Positions 1 to 5,658 of a DNA stretch of 14,485 bases are shown here, piece by piece; position 1 is the stretch's first letter; every line of letters starts with the position of its first letter. A program made the position numbers and the translations under genes. Source of the DNA: UBA9865 sp035647835 (lineage in GTDB: Bacteria > Bacillota > Dethiobacteria > Dethiobacterales > Dethiobacteraceae); assembly GCA_035647835.1 (NCBI GenBank), contig DASRMS010000175.1, positions 1 through 14,485 on the forward strand. Direction: 5' to 3'. A model generated the notes under the pieces. It was not told the DNA's origin, did no database searches, and was given only the letters and a program-made list of their open reading frames with translations.

Positions 1-132
1 CCATAAAGCACCTCGTGGAATCGTAATATTCTGTACTAGCCCAGTTGTTTTCGTACCAAGATTGTACACTAGATTCGACAGCCACGCAATGCTAATCTGT
101 TTCTGATATCGTCGCCGGCAAGTTGTAAAATG
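1..132. other. Left flank with no recognisable gene
   Basis: This stretch lies outside the IS30-like element and runs off the left edge. The minus strand is free of stop codons over about 45 codons (135 down to 1), which is short enough to be chance. A plus-strand frame is open for about 38 codons before a TGA near 116. I recognise neither translation and see no ribosome binding site. It may be the remnant of a gene cut by the IS insertion, or plain intergenic DNA. Confidence 0.3.
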
Positions 133-184
133 AATTGCCCATATAAATAAAAAAAAGACCCATTCCGGGGTCAAACCAGTTATG
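133..184 (+). repeat. Left terminal inverted repeat of the IS30-like element
   Basis: AATTGCCCA at 133-141 and CCAGTTATG at 176-184 match, in inverted orientation, 1370-1378 and 1351-1359. The 34 bp between the blocks holds an A-tract and the GACCC/GGGTC hairpin, which the right end lacks. Confidence 0.7.
149..172 (-). terminator. Possible minus-strand terminator at the left end of the IS30-like element
   Basis: GACCC (157-161) pairs with GGGTC (168-172) around a 6-nt loop. On the minus strand the stem is followed directly by eight Ts (complement of 149-156). The stem is only 5 bp but fully G/C-rich apart from its outer pair. It would stop transcription leaving the element leftward. Weak call because of the short stem. 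Confidence 0.4.
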
Positions 185-224
185 CTTAATTTGTAAAGAA
201 AAAAGCGACTGGAGGGGAACCGGA

Positions 225-1298
225 ATGGATCAAGGCAATCATACCACAGGCAAGAGAAAATGGAAACAGCTTTCTGAAAGTGAGCGCTACAAAATTGAGG
301 CTCTGTACGAGCAGGGTCTGACCCCTGCACAAATCGGGTGCGCCCTGAATCCCCAGCGAGACCGGCGGACGATTGAACGGGAGCTAAAGCTTGGCCTCGT
401 GGAACAGAGGCAGATGAACCCCAGCAACAACAAATACGCGCCCATGTACGTTGTCGAGCTAGTGTATAAAGCGGACAGGGCGCAGATGGTGCGCGACGAG
501 CGGGCGTCGAATAAGGGCAGAGGGCTGAAGATTGGCAATGACCATAAGCTGGCAGACTACATCGAAAGTAGAATCAAAGATGAGAAATGGTCGCCGGATG
601 TGGTAATCGGCAGGCTCAAAATGAAGGGCTGGGGATTCAAAACAACAATCTGCACCAAAACGGTCTACAACTATATCGACAGGGGTATCTTCCGTGAAGT
701 TACAAACAAGGATCTGTGGGTCAAAAAGAACGGCAGCAAGAAGAGGGATTACAAAAAGATACGAACGGTCGCACTGAACAACAAGAATGGTAAGAGCATA
801 ACAGAACGTCCAGAGGCGGCCAATGATCGGAGTGAACCGGGCCATTGGGAGATTGATCTGGTTGTTGGTAAGCAGGGCACGAAGCCGGTTATTCTAACGC
901 TTGTGGAGCGCAAGACGAGGAAGTCGTTGTATGTACTGGTGAAGAATAAGACGCAAAAGGAAGTAGTTGCGGCAATCAAACGTGCACGACGGCGGGTCGG
1001 CGGCGATTTCTCCGCGGTGTTCAAGACCATCACGGCGGACAACGGCAGTGAATTCCTGGACAGCGAAGCAATCAAAAAGGCGGCAAAATGTGGAGAAGTT
1101 TATTACGCCCACCCTTACAGCAGCTGGGAGCGTGGAAGCAACGAAAATGGCAACCGGATTCTTCGACGATTTGTCCCAAAGGGTATGAATATTGGGAAAC
1201 TGACTGTCAAGCAATTGCAGCGAATAGAAGATTGGGTTAATAATTACCCACGAAAGATCCACGGATACAAAACTGCAAACGAGATGATGGTAGCATAG
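225..1298 (+). CDS. IS30-family transposase
   Basis: This is the DDE transposase that cuts and joins the ends of its own insertion sequence. The 357-residue protein begins with a helix-turn-helix region (about residues 12-60, containing LSESERYKIEALYEQGLTPAQ) that in this family binds the terminal repeats. The RNase H-fold catalytic core covers about 205-350. The DDE motif is visible: Asp211 in HWEIDLVVG, Asp272 in TADNGSEF, and the family signature WERGSNENGN, where Glu307 (NEN) is the likely third catalytic residue, followed by the usual R-x-x-x-P-K-G. Length and motifs are intact, so the element could be active. The ATG is preceded by GGAGGGG at suitable spacing. Base composition is somewhat more GC-rich than the resident genes downstream, in keeping with acquisition. 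Assignment to the family is secure; activity is inferred. Confidence 0.93.
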   Translation: MDQGNHTTGKRKWKQLSESERYKIEALYEQGLTPAQIGCALNPQRDRRTIERELKLGLVEQRQMNPSNNKYAPMYVVELVYKADRAQMVRDERASNKGRGLKIGNDHKLADYIESRIKDEKWSPDVVIGRLKMKGWGFKTTICTKTVYNYIDRGIFREVTNKDLWVKKNGSKKRDYKKIRTVALNNKNGKSITERPEAANDRSEPGHWEIDLVVGKQGTKPVILTLVERKTRKSLYVLVKNKTQKEVVAAIKRARRRVGGDFSAVFKTITADNGSEFLDSEAIKKAAKCGEVYYAHPYSSWERGSNENGNRILRRFVPKGMNIGKLTVKQLQRIEDWVNNYPRKIHGYKTANEMMVA

Positions 1299-1350
1299 GA
1301 AATGTAAAAGTCCCCCTGCCCCCTGGAAGGCACTACACTACCGAAAAAGA

Positions 1351-1378
1351 CATAACTGGTAATATATGGTGGGCAATT
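1351..1378 (-). repeat. Right terminal inverted repeat of the IS30-like element
   Basis: Read on the minus strand it starts AATTGCCCA and ends CCAGTTATG, matching the two outer blocks of the left end. Confidence 0.7.
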
Positions 1379-1394
1379 AAACTTGCAATTCTCC

Positions 1395-1450
1395 TCCCAT
1401 CATGCAACAGCTAGGTAATGTTTGCTAGCCGCGGATAATAGTGGTATAAT
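1395..1450 (+). repeat. 56-bp direct repeat, copy 1, carrying a promoter
   Basis: This is identical over all 56 bases to 3503-3558. It contains a complete sigma-A-type promoter: TTGCTA (1422-1427), 17 bp, TATAAT (1445-1450), with TGG just before the -10 (extended -10). Identity stops exactly at the last base of TATAAT. The copy lies 6 bp outside the left inverted repeat of the IS1634-like element. Transcription would begin about where that element begins, and would meet the hairpin at 1483-1526. Confidence 0.95.
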
Positions 1451-1456
1451 CCTGAC

Positions 1457-1497
1457 TTTGACAGCAAAAAAAGCGAAATAGAGGCCGCAACCCTTGT
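1457..1497 (+). repeat. Left 41-bp terminal inverted repeat of the IS1634-like element
   Basis: Begins TTTGACAGC and ends AACCCTTGT. The reverse complement of 3399-3439 has the same outer and inner nonamers at the same distance. The inner part overlaps the stem of the hairpin at 1483-1516. Confidence 0.75.
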
Positions 1498-1526
1498 AAA
1501 TAAAGGGTTTGCGGCCTTCGTGTTTT
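1483..1526. terminator. Probable bidirectional terminator inside the left IS end
   Basis: GGCCGCAACCCTT (1483-1495) pairs with AAGGGTTTGCGGCC (1503-1516), 13 bp with one bulged base, around a short AT-rich loop. On the plus strand the stem is followed by a T-rich run (TTTTT at 1522-1526), and on the minus strand by a seven-T run (complement of 1466-1472). It lies 34 bp beyond the transposase stop codon, so it would end the transposase mRNA. On the plus strand it would block antisense transcripts from the copy-1 promoter. Confidence 0.75.
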
Positions 1527-1550
1527 TGCAAAAATATGTAGGGGACACAA

Positions 1551-3284
1551 CTATTTTTTGCAGTTTGCTAAAATATTTTTTATGTCAGCCAGGCGAAGTC
1601 TTTTTCGCGTAAAATCGATACCGAGAACATTGCCGATGTCATCGGAGATCTCACTTCTGTAATCAAACAGGTACAGGTTGTCCTGCTCATTGGAGCTGGC
1701 AATTTTGTTTAGGCACTCAATAATCATTTTGGGCGAATAGCGCCGATCCATTTTCTTCTGGATAAGCCTTATGATAACAAGGGCGATGAAGCAGGTGAGA
1801 TAGTGTGCTTCGATACGATCTTCACGGGAGACGTATACCGGGCGTGCCTCAAGTGTACCTTTTGTGACTTTGAAGGTTTCTTCAATTTCCCATAGTCCCC
1901 GATATGTATCAATGATCTCCCCATCAGTCATCTGCATTTCACTGGTGACGATAGCATAGTAGCCGTCGTACATTTCATGTTCAGCAAGTTTATTGTCATC
2001 AAAGTATGGCTTTTTCTTTCCTTCAAAAATTTCTCCGGTATTCTTATTAAATTCTAAATGCTTGATGTACCTGGCTGCACCGTAGGATGTAGCCTTGTTA
2101 TACTTTTGCGGATTCGCCACTAGATCTAACGCCTTTTTCACAAGTTCTTCCCGTTCTGCCTTTGCTTTCACTGCATACTTCTTTGACCAGAAAACGACTT
2201 GCTTTTCGTAGACAGTTTTTTTTGCTTTTTTTCCACTTTTCATCGTTACATTAATCTCTCGCGCAATACGTCTGCTCTTGATTTTGAATTCGGCATCTTC
2301 ACCAGCTGGTTTGCCGTTAGTGCCAGCATACCCTTCATTATCAAGTACATAATTTTTAAATTCGTTTGTAGCACCGCGGACAGAAAAGCTGAACACATAT
2401 CCATTTCTGTTCTTCCCGCCGGTCAGGTAGTAAATATTGTCACCTGTGATAATCCCCATGTCAGCGACTACCACAATTCTGCCCGTGTCGTAATTTTTAC
2501 GAACCTCACCGATGACGGAGCGAAACGTTTCCTTATCCAGCTTGTTTCCGGGAAAAAGCTCATAGTGCAGTGGTATCCCGTTTGCATCCATTGCCAGGCC
2601 CATTTGTATGATCGGATTGGGGCGCTTCTCTTTGGATGGGCCGAATTTTCGTACTTCATCGGGTTTGTCGATCTCGAAATAAAAATTTGTGACATCATAA
2701 TAAACCGTTTTTGTGTCACGCCCGTATTTCTCTGTGATCTGCTCATTTAGAAATTGCTGAAGATCTTTGGCAATCTTGGCATAGTGGGAAAGGGCACGAT
2801 AGACATCAGGCAGCGAAAAGTTGAAGCGCTCGAAGTAACGGCCTTTCTCTTCGAAGGTCTTTTTCTTGGAGCCGGGGGAAAGTAACCTAGAGATGACAAG
2901 CAGCATCATAATGGAGTTTGTATTGAACTTGAAATCTTCATTGCGTGCTCTGTTATTTAAAAAACGGTGCAGCCCGAGTTCATGATAAATCTTCAGGATT
3001 GCGGCATATCCGAGGTTTTTCCTGTCATCTGTTCCCTGCACAAGCTGTTCATCCATGTTGAAGGTTAGTGTTAACTTTTTCTTATTGTTTTCTTCATCCG
3101 TCATTTTACGGGCAACTTCTTTGAAATGGGCGATGGGGTCTTGGTATTCCTTTTCTAGCTCATCTAAGTAGCCGATAGATTGAATTGTTCTAGCTTTTGG
3201 GTTGCCAGTCACCTTATCACGATAACTTTTTTCGATGGAAAGATAAACTCTACCGTTTTTTCTACGTGATTGTTTCAGGTTCAA
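1551..3284 (-). CDS. IS1634-type (IS4 superfamily) DDE transposase
   Basis: This transposase moves the element it lies in. The N-terminal part (about residues 1-60) has the KNGRVYLSIEKSYRD...QSIGYLDEL type of start common to this family. The catalytic domain shows VYYDVTNFYFE (Asp197), VVVADMG (Asp275) and the C-terminal signature YRGLWEIEETFKVTK followed by RPVY, where the Glu near residue 468 completes the DDE triad. A beta-strand-rich insertion separates the second Asp from the Glu, as usual in IS4-like enzymes. With the start used here the protein is 577 residues, a normal full length. I chose the TTG at 3284-3282: GGAGG (complement of 3293-3297) lies 8 nt upstream of it, whereas the GTG three codons earlier (3293) overlaps that ribosome binding site. 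No frameshift is seen, so the gene may be functional. Confidence 0.92.
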   Translation of the reverse strand: MNLKQSRRKNGRVYLSIEKSYRDKVTGNPKARTIQSIGYLDELEKEYQDPIAHFKEVARKMTDEENNKKKLTLTFNMDEQLVQGTDDRKNLGYAAILKIYHELGLHRFLNNRARNEDFKFNTNSIMMLLVISRLLSPGSKKKTFEEKGRYFERFNFSLPDVYRALSHYAKIAKDLQQFLNEQITEKYGRDTKTVYYDVTNFYFEIDKPDEVRKFGPSKEKRPNPIIQMGLAMDANGIPLHYELFPGNKLDKETFRSVIGEVRKNYDTGRIVVVADMGIITGDNIYYLTGGKNRNGYVFSFSVRGATNEFKNYVLDNEGYAGTNGKPAGEDAEFKIKSRRIAREINVTMKSGKKAKKTVYEKQVVFWSKKYAVKAKAEREELVKKALDLVANPQKYNKATSYGAARYIKHLEFNKNTGEIFEGKKKPYFDDNKLAEHEMYDGYYAIVTSEMQMTDGEIIDTYRGLWEIEETFKVTKGTLEARPVYVSREDRIEAHYLTCFIALVIIRLIQKKMDRRYSPKMIIECLNKIASSNEQDNLYLFDYRSEISDDIGNVLGIDFTRKRLRLADIKNILANCKK

Positions 3285-3317
3285 ATTAGTCACCTCCGCC
3301 TCGAATTACATAGTTAT

Positions 3318-3326
3318 ATTATACCA
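3318..3326 (-). promoter_or_regulatory. Extended -10 promoter of the IS1634-like transposase
   Basis: On the minus strand the sequence reads TGGTATAAT (complement of 3318-3326), a consensus extended -10, about 20 bp upstream of the transposase ribosome binding site. No good -35 is seen at 16-18 bp. It sits inside the element, so the gene carries its own promoter. Confidence 0.55.
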
Positions 3327-3398
3327 TATAAATCTATACATTCCTATACCTTTTTATGATTAAAATTAAAAAAAATAATACCCATGCAGCATTGTGCC

Positions 3399-3439
3399 AC
3401 AAGGGTTTCTGGCTTTTCGTTTCTAGTTAAGCTGTCAAA
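3399..3439 (-). repeat. Right 41-bp terminal inverted repeat of the IS1634-like element
   Basis: Read on the minus strand it begins TTTGACAGC at 3439 and ends AACCCTTGT at 3399, the partner of 1457-1497. The 63 bp from 3440 to 3502, between this repeat and the second 56-bp direct repeat, are AT-rich and hold no gene. Confidence 0.75.
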
Positions 3440-3502
3440 CTAACGAGGCTAAAATATTATTTCTAAGTAGAAGTTATAGTGCGTATGTGTTTCCTGTTTT
3501 AT

Positions 3503-3558
3503 TCCCATCATGCAACAGCTAGGTAATGTTTGCTAGCCGCGGATAATAGTGGTATAAT
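3503..3558 (+). repeat. 56-bp direct repeat, copy 2, with the hinT promoter
   Basis: Identical to 1395-1450. This copy is in its functional place directly upstream of hinT. It is bracketed by an imperfect inverted pair, CCTGTTTTATT (3493-3503) and AATAAACAGG (3556-3565), that copy 1 lacks. Confidence 0.95.
3530..3558 (+). promoter_or_regulatory. Sigma-A promoter of hinT
   Basis: TTGCTA (3530-3535), 17-bp spacer, TATAAT (3553-3558), with TGG before the -10 giving an extended -10. A start of transcription about 7 bp downstream (near 3565) would leave a leader of only some 14 nt before the GTG start, just enough for the GGAGGG ribosome binding site at 3567-3572. Confidence 0.8.
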
Positions 3559-3578
3559 AAACAGGTGGAGGGATGAAA

Positions 3579-3911
3579 GTGGACAACTGTATTTTTTGTA
3601 AAATAGTTAGTGGTAAAGCACCGGCAGATATTGTTTATGAAAATGAAGACATGATAGCCTTTCGCGATATAAATCCACAAGCTCCAACCCATGTTTTGGT
3701 AGTGACCAAGCAACATTTCCAATACCTTGATGAACTTCCTACACATGATCTGCAGCTGGCAGGTAAAATATTGTTAACCGTCAAAGAAGTTGCACAGAAG
3801 TTAGGTGTAACAGGCGGTTATAAAGTTGTCACAAACTGTGGAGAACCGGCTGGGCAAATAGTGCCGCATCTACATTTTCATCTTGTGGCAGGGAAAAAGT
3901 TTCTTCCCTAA
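3579..3911 (+). CDS. hinT: HIT-family (HinT-like) nucleotide-binding hydrolase
   Basis: This is a small cytosolic histidine-triad protein. Family members hydrolyse purine nucleoside phosphoramidates and related adenylylated compounds. The histidine triad is visible near the C-terminus as QIVPHLHFHLV (His97, His99, His101). An N-terminal CIFCKI gives a Cys-x-x-Cys pair (Cys4, Cys7) seen in zinc-binding members. With the start chosen here it has 110 residues, typical of HinT. I prefer GTG at 3579 because GGAGGG (3567-3572) is 6 nt upstream and the protein then begins MDNCIFCKI as in relatives. The ATG at 3573 directly abuts that site. The gene follows the IS1634-like element but keeps an intact promoter. 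There is no clear terminator before the rpsU promoter, so some read-through into rpsU is likely. Confidence 0.93.
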   Translation: MDNCIFCKIVSGKAPADIVYENEDMIAFRDINPQAPTHVLVVTKQHFQYLDELPTHDLQLAGKILLTVKEVAQKLGVTGGYKVVTNCGEPAGQIVPHLHFHLVAGKKFLP

Positions 3912-3940
3912 AGACAATTAGCTACTTGTCCGTAAAGTCG

Positions 3941-3969
3941 TTGACAGACTTCGCTGAAAACGATATAAT
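3941..3969 (+). promoter_or_regulatory. Perfect-consensus sigma-A promoter of rpsU
   Basis: TTGACA (3941-3946), exactly 17 bp, TATAAT (3964-3969): both hexamers match consensus completely. Expected transcription start is near 3976, giving a leader of about 75 nt before the rpsU start codon. Confidence 0.9.
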
Positions 3970-4010
3970 CAAAAAAGTATGCGGGTAGATTATACTCTCT
4001 TTCGTCCCGG

Positions 4011-4050
4011 TATTTTCCCATGCAGGTTGGTAGTGAGGGGAGGGAAAGTA
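4011..4050 (+). promoter_or_regulatory. Possible hairpin in the rpsU leader covering the ribosome binding site
   Basis: TATTTTCCC (4011-4019) can pair with GGGAAAGTA (4042-4050) over 9 bp including one G-U pair. The 3' arm takes in part of the purine-rich ribosome binding site (GAGGGGAGGG at 4035-4044) and ends one base before the TTG start codon. The 22-nt loop contains the rest of that site. Such a fold could modulate translation, but it is inference from pairing alone and I recognise no named leader family. Confidence 0.35.
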
Positions 4051-4051
4051 G

Positions 4052-4237
4052 TTGACACAGATCAAGGTTGGTAAAAATGAGACTCTTGATAGCGCGATTC
4101 GTCGCTTTAAAAAACAATGTGCAAAAACAGGTATCCTCGCGGAGGTACGTAAGCGCGAGCACTATGAGAAGCCTAGTGTAAAGCGTAAAAAGAAATCTGA
4201 AGCCGCTCGTAAACATAATAAAAAGCGGTTTGGTTAA
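4052..4237 (+). CDS. rpsU: 30S ribosomal protein bS21
   Basis: This is the small basic protein of the 30S subunit platform, near the 3' end of 16S rRNA, involved in initiation. The 61-residue sequence is a textbook S21: IKVGKNETLDSAIRRFKKQC near the start, then VRKREHYEKPSVKRKKKSEA and a basic tail. The start is TTG at 4052. No ATG lies upstream in frame, and the strong site GAGGGGAGGG ends 7 nt before it. The gene has its own consensus promoter, a leader of about 75 nt and a terminator at 4245-4278, so it can be expressed as a single-gene unit. A rare start codon in a ribosomal protein gene, together with the leader pairing, hints at control of translation (inference). A yqeY homologue, often found after rpsU in Firmicutes, is absent here. 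Confidence 0.97.
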   Translation: MTQIKVGKNETLDSAIRRFKKQCAKTGILAEVRKREHYEKPSVKRKKKSEAARKHNKKRFG

Positions 4238-4244
4238 GTATGTG

Positions 4245-4278
4245 AACAGCAGGTTTATTAAAACCTGCTGTTTTAATT
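4245..4278 (+). terminator. Rho-independent terminator after rpsU
   Basis: AACAGCAGGTTT (4245-4256) pairs perfectly with AAACCTGCTGTT (4261-4272) around a 4-nt loop, followed by a T-rich tail. It starts 7 nt after the rpsU stop codon. Confidence 0.9.
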
Positions 4279-4293
4279 TACATAGGGATAGTA

Positions 4294-4299
4294 TATAAT
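4294..4299 (+). promoter_or_regulatory. Candidate -10 of the nfeD-floA operon promoter
   Basis: TATAAT at 4294-4299 lies about 17 nt upstream of the nfeD ribosome binding site and just after the rpsU terminator. No convincing -35 is seen at 17 bp (TTTTAA is the nearest), so the promoter may be weak or activator-dependent. Confidence 0.45.
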
Positions 4300-4329
4300 G
4301 AAATTGCAAATAGCTAAGGAGGTAGAGCC

Positions 4330-5637
4330 ATGTGGAGAAGAAGAGTTTTGGCGCTCCTTTTATTGTTAATGTTTTTAATTGTGCCCCTGGGGGGCCTGCA
4401 GGCTGCTGAGACAGCCGAAAAGGTTTACGTGATTAAGTTAGAAGGTGAAGTAGAGGCCGGACTTTATCATTTTTTGCAGCGTGCCTTTACAGAAGCGGCA
4501 GATAACGGCGCTTCGGCTATTATTATGGAGTTAAATACACCGGGTGGACTGGTAAACTCAGCCAAGGATATTCGTGACTTAATTTATGACAGCGGTGTAC
4601 CAGTTTATGCTTATGTGCGTCATAGCGCCTTATCGGCAGGGGCTTTTCTGGCACTTTCCTGCCGCGAGCTTTATATGGCACCGGGTAGTACCATTGGTGC
4701 AGCGCAAATCCAAAACCTAAGCGGCGAAGCAGTGGATGAGAAAATAATTTCCGCCTGGGAAGCCGAGATGCGTACTGTGGCGCAGAACCAAAGCAAAGAT
4801 CCTCAAGTCGCTGCCGCGATGGTACGACAAGAAATTGCTATTGAGGGGTTAGTCAGTGACAAGCAATTGTTGACCTTAACTTCGGTTGAAGCAGAAGAAA
4901 TTGGTTTTACGGATGGTATTTTTGCCACCAGAGCAGAGTTATTGACGGCCTTAGGTTTGCCAGGTGCAGCTATTTACACCGTGAAGGTCAGTCCGGCAGA
5001 GAGCCTAGCCCGTTTTGTGGCCAAACCTGTTGGCGCTACCCTTTTGCTGACCATTGGTTTGGCGGCCTTGGTGATTGAGATCTTCATGGCGGGCTTTGGT
5101 GCAGCAGGTGTTGTCAGCATTTTGGCTTTTGCCCTCTATTTTGGCGGCAGTATCATTGCAGGTTTTGCTGGCAATGAAGTTATCATTCTTTTCATCGCGG
5201 GCATTATCCTGATGCTGATTGAAGCTGTAATTCCTAATTTCGGGGTAGTTGGCATCTCAGGGATTGTGGCTATGATTACCGCCATCATCTTATCTGCCTC
5301 CACCGCCGAGCAGGGAGCGCGCATTTTCCTTACATCGTTATTATTAACAGCTGCTGTCGTGGCGGTAGCTTTCCGTTACTTAAAACGTTCTAAACTTTGG
5401 TCGCAGATTATTTTGCAGTATGCAGAAACAAAAGAACGCGGTTATGTTGGCCCTACTGATTATAGCTCTTTGGTCGGTAAAACAGGGCAAACACTAACCC
5501 CGTTACGCCCAGTGGGAGCGGTGGAGATAGATGGAAAACGTATTGATGTGGTGAGCGAGGGCAATTTTATTGCCAAATCATCAGCAGTAATAGTAGTGAA
5601 AGTTGAGGGAACTAGGGTGATTGTACGCCCACAATAA
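4330..5637 (+). CDS. nfeD: NfeD-family membrane-bound ClpP-class serine protease
   Basis: Long NfeD proteins combine a secreted SppA/ClpP-like protease domain with a membrane region and a C-terminal OB-fold, and work with the SPFH protein encoded next door. The 435-residue protein has a signal peptide (MWRRRVLALLLLLMF, likely cleaved after QAA near residue 26). The ClpP-fold domain spans about 30-220. LNTPGGLV (68-75) forms the oxyanion region, SAGAFLAL (102-109) supplies the probable nucleophile Ser102, and Lys138 is a candidate general base of a Ser-Lys dyad. Four to five membrane segments follow (about 232-350), then the NfeD C-terminal OB-fold (about 370-435, SLVGKTGQ...VGAVEIDGKRIDVVSEG). 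It starts at ATG with AAGGAGGT 6 nt upstream. floA begins 21 nt after the stop. Family and topology are clear; the Lys assignment is by analogy with archaeal homologues. Confidence 0.93.
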   Translation: MWRRRVLALLLLLMFLIVPLGGLQAAETAEKVYVIKLEGEVEAGLYHFLQRAFTEAADNGASAIIMELNTPGGLVNSAKDIRDLIYDSGVPVYAYVRHSALSAGAFLALSCRELYMAPGSTIGAAQIQNLSGEAVDEKIISAWEAEMRTVAQNQSKDPQVAAAMVRQEIAIEGLVSDKQLLTLTSVEAEEIGFTDGIFATRAELLTALGLPGAAIYTVKVSPAESLARFVAKPVGATLLLTIGLAALVIEIFMAGFGAAGVVSILAFALYFGGSIIAGFAGNEVIILFIAGIILMLIEAVIPNFGVVGISGIVAMITAIILSASTAEQGARIFLTSLLLTAAVVAVAFRYLKRSKLWSQIILQYAETKERGYVGPTDYSSLVGKTGQTLTPLRPVGAVEIDGKRIDVVSEGNFIAKSSAVIVVKVEGTRVIVRPQ

Positions 5638-5658
5638 ATATATGTAGGAGGTAAGGAA

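Larger units (their letters stand above)
133..1378 (+). mobile_element. IS30-family insertion sequence, apparently complete
   Basis: The element contains one full-length IS30-type transposase gene (225-1298) between imperfect terminal inverted repeats. On the left AATTGCCCA (133-141) is followed further in by CCAGTTATG (176-184). On the right the same two blocks occur as reverse complements at 1370-1378 and 1351-1359. The right repeat is compact (28 bp), whereas the left one is 52 bp because about 24 bp, including a hairpin, sits between the two blocks. Total length of about 1246 bp is normal for the family. No matching 2-3 bp target duplication is visible at these boundaries (TG on the left, AA on the right), so either the exact ends are off by a few bases or a flank has been rearranged. 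A further shared GCAAGTT block lies just outside each end (118-124; reverse complement at 1380-1386), so the true ends may be slightly further out. Confidence 0.85.
1457..3439 (-). mobile_element. IS1634/IS4-superfamily insertion sequence, apparently complete
   Basis: The 1983-bp element holds a single full-length transposase gene on the minus strand. Its ends are 41-bp inverted repeats (1457-1497 and 3399-3439) that align without gaps. The outer nine bases (TTTGACAGC) and inner nine bases (AACCCTTGT) are identical, and by my count 28 of 41 positions match overall. The immediate flanks are CTGAC (1452-1456) and CTAAC (3440-3444), which could be a 5-bp target duplication with one change. A 56-bp direct repeat also brackets the element but does not abut the inverted repeats (6 bp on the left, 63 bp on the right). 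IS1634-family elements are known for long and variable target duplications, so the true boundary model is open. Confidence 0.85.

Noticed and set aside
459..1262. Several minus-strand open frames of 83-128 codons inside the IS30 transposase gene
   Set aside because: They are shadows of the conserved transposase reading frame, with no family resemblance or start signals.
2199..2750. Plus-strand open frame of 183 codons within the IS1634-like element
   Set aside because: It is antisense to the catalytic core of the transposase, and its Phe/Ile-rich composition is typical of a shadow frame.
1395..3558. Phage or integrative-element attachment sites (attL/attR)
   Set aside because: The segment between the repeats contains only an IS with its own inverted repeats and transposase, and no integrase. 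The repeat is a promoter rather than a tRNA end.
3892..3910. Hairpin GGGAA/TTCCC as a terminator of hinT
   Set aside because: It lies within the coding sequence, the stem is 5 bp and no T-tract follows.
3908..4309. Minus-strand open frame of 133 codons across rpsU
   Set aside because: It overlaps a certain ribosomal protein gene, a perfect promoter and a terminator on the plus strand.
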